Shown: one piece after another, positions 15,100 to 16,415 of the stretch
Position numbering within the stretch: the first letter of the stretch is position 1
Layout: the number at the start of each line of letters is the position of its first letter
Assembly: GCA_903923345.1 (NCBI GenBank)
Contig: CAIXXI010000114.1
Location: forward strand, 1-16,415
Source: an uncultured Burkholderiales bacterium
Lineage (GTDB): Bacteria > Pseudomonadota > Gammaproteobacteria > Burkholderiales > Burkholderiaceae_E
DNA: 16,415 nucleotides
Reading direction: 5' to 3'
Notes under the pieces: model-generated
What the model saw: only the letters and a program-made list of their open reading frames with translations
What the model was told of the DNA's origin: nothing
Database searches by the model: none
Made by a program: the position numbers and the translations under genes

Positions 15100-16415
15100 T
15101 CAGGAGGCGGTGCGGGTCGATTCAAGGAAGTCCTGAGCAAACCGCTGCAGCACGCCACCCGCTTCGTAGATCGAGACTTCTTCGGCTGTGTCGAGGCGGC
15201 AGGTCACGGGCACTTCGGTGGTGCCGCCCTGCTTGCGATGAATGACCAGGGTGAGGGTGGCGCGTGGTGTGCGCGCACCGATCACATCAAAGCTTTCGGT
15301 GCCGTCCAGGCCGAGGGTCTTGCGGGTGGTGCCCGGCTTGAATTCCAGCGGCAAAACGCCCATGCCGATCAGGTTTGTGCGATGAATGCGCTCGAAACCT
15401 TCGGCGACGATGGCTTCGACCCCGGCAAGACGCACACCCTTGGCCGCCCAGTCTCGTGATGAGCCCTGGCCGTAATCGGCTCCGGCCACGATGATCAGCG
15501 GCTGACGGCGATTCATGTAGGTCTCGATGGCCTCCCACATGCGCATCACGGTGCCTTCGGGTTCGACGCGCGCAAGCGAGCCTTTCTTGAGCTGGCCATC
15601 GACGATGGCCATTTCGTTGCTCAGCGTGGGATTGGCGAAGGTGGCACGCAAGGCGGTGAGGTGGTCACCACGGTGCGTGGCATAGGAATTGAAGTCTTCT
15701 TCCGGCAGGCCCATCTTCGCCAGGTATTCACCGGCTGCGCTGTCAGGCAGGATGGCGTTTGACGGAGACAGGTGATCGGTCGTGATGTTGTCGCCGAGCA
15801 GCGCCAGAGGCCGCATGCCACGCAGCGTCCGTTCACCCGCCAAGGCGCCTTCCCAGTAGGGCGGGCGACGGATGTACGTGGACTGCGCCCGCCAGTCGTA
15901 CAGCGGGCTGACCGCCGTATTGGTCTCGCGGGCAATGTCGAACATCGCGGTGTAGACCTTGCGGAATTGCTCGGGTTTGACCGAGGCACGCATCACCGCA
16001 TCGATTTCGGCGTCACTCGGCCAGAGGTCTTTGAGGCGGATTTCCCGGCCGTCGACAACCGCGAACACATCTTTTTCGATGTCGAAACGCACCGTGCCTG
16101 CAATGGCGTACGCAACCACCAGGGGCGGCGATGCGAGGAAGGCCTGCTTCGCGTAGGGGTGGATGCGCCCGTCGAAGTTACGGTTGCCCGACAACACGGC
16201 GGTGGCATACAGATCCCGATCGATGATTTCCTGCTGGATCTTCGGATCAAGCGCACCAGACATGCCGTTGCAGGTGGTGCAGGCAAAGGCGACCACACCG
16301 AAGCCGAGCTGCTCGAGATCTTTCGTGAGGCCGGCTTCGTCCAGATACAGGGCGACCGCCTTCGAGCCGGGTGCGAGCGAGGACTTGACCCAGGGCTTGC
16401 GGGTCAGACCCAGCC
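15100..16415 (-). CDS. acnD: Fe/S-dependent 2-methylisocitrate dehydratase AcnD (5' partial)
   Basis: The frame is open to the window edge; 437 C-terminal residues are visible of a protein that is usually about 860-870 long. Aconitase-family features are CTTCNGMSG with two of the three 4Fe-4S cysteines, SGNRNFDGRIHPYAK, ASPPLVVAYAIAGT, the mobile C-terminal domain with GDNITTDHLSPS, the substrate-binding GSSRDWAAKG, and RIHRTNLIGMGVLPLEF. The neighbouring prpF decides AcnD over the housekeeping AcnA. The enzyme dehydrates 2-methylcitrate to 2-methylaconitate in the methylcitrate cycle. A GTG at 16296 falls inside a conserved segment (FGVVAFACTTC) and is not a start. prpC and prpB are expected upstream, outside the window. 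Confidence 0.94.
   Translation of the reverse strand, partial: LGLTRKPWVKSSLAPGSKAVALYLDEAGLTKDLEQLGFGVVAFACTTCNGMSGALDPKIQQEIIDRDLYATAVLSGNRNFDGRIHPYAKQAFLASPPLVVAYAIAGTVRFDIEKDVFAVVDGREIRLKDLWPSDAEIDAVMRASVKPEQFRKVYTAMFDIARETNTAVSPLYDWRAQSTYIRRPPYWEGALAGERTLRGMRPLALLGDNITTDHLSPSNAILPDSAAGEYLAKMGLPEEDFNSYATHRGDHLTALRATFANPTLSNEMAIVDGQLKKGSLARVEPEGTVMRMWEAIETYMNRRQPLIIVAGADYGQGSSRDWAAKGVRLAGVEAIVAEGFERIHRTNLIGMGVLPLEFKPGTTRKTLGLDGTESFDVIGARTPRATLTLVIHRKQGGTTEVPVTCRLDTAEEVSIYEAGGVLQRFAQDFLESTRTAS

Overview
The window is GC-rich chromosomal DNA that reads as a betaproteobacterium, most likely Burkholderiales. The pointers are a lone Bug/TctC-type solute receptor, an acnD-prpF methylcitrate module, and dense, mostly high-GC coding. 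The genus cannot be told from the sequence. No rRNA, tRNA, CRISPR array, insertion sequence or phage gene was seen, and no gene-free stretch exceeds about 220 bases.

Layout. Bases 2-1066 (+) hold the 3' part of a lipoprotein with two Ig-like repeats. Bases 1254-2243 (+) encode a Bug/TctC periplasmic receptor whose Shine-Dalgarno can fold into a perfect 8-bp hairpin. Bases 2329-2697 (+) encode a small exported protein of unknown function, facing a class I/II aminotransferase (2748-3938, -). Bases 4144-8784 (+) form a compact run of five genes: an HSD10-like SDR, a secreted thermonuclease-type nuclease, an acyl-CoA ligase, a thiolase-fold protein and its DUF35 zinc-ribbon/OB partner. Two junctions are ATGA overlaps. 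A PiT phosphate transporter (8786-10384, -) and katG (10469-12664, -) follow on the opposite strand. A HtrA/PDZ protein (12882-13871, +) is divergent from katG. The last segment (13899-16415, -) is prpF and the C-terminal half of acnD, the end of a methylcitrate (propionate catabolism) operon that continues past the window.

How it works together. The 4144-8784 cluster looks like CoA-ester catabolism: the ligase activates an acid, the SDR would oxidise or reduce a hydroxyacyl/ketoacyl-CoA, and the thiolase-fold/DUF35 pair would cleave a C-C bond. Two of these proteins depart from the textbook active site. The thiolase-fold protein has no Cys in the nucleophile segment, as in Ltp2-type aldolases. 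The SDR lacks the usual catalytic Asn and has an altered NNAG motif. Propionyl-CoA released by such a pathway could feed AcnD/PrpF, but that link is inference.

The most unusual items are the Cys-less thiolase-fold/DUF35 operon, an apparently cytoplasmic HtrA-like pseudoprotease that keeps Ser but has lost His and Asp of the triad, a long hairpin at the convergent protease/prpF ends, and the SD-masking hairpin before the Bug receptor.
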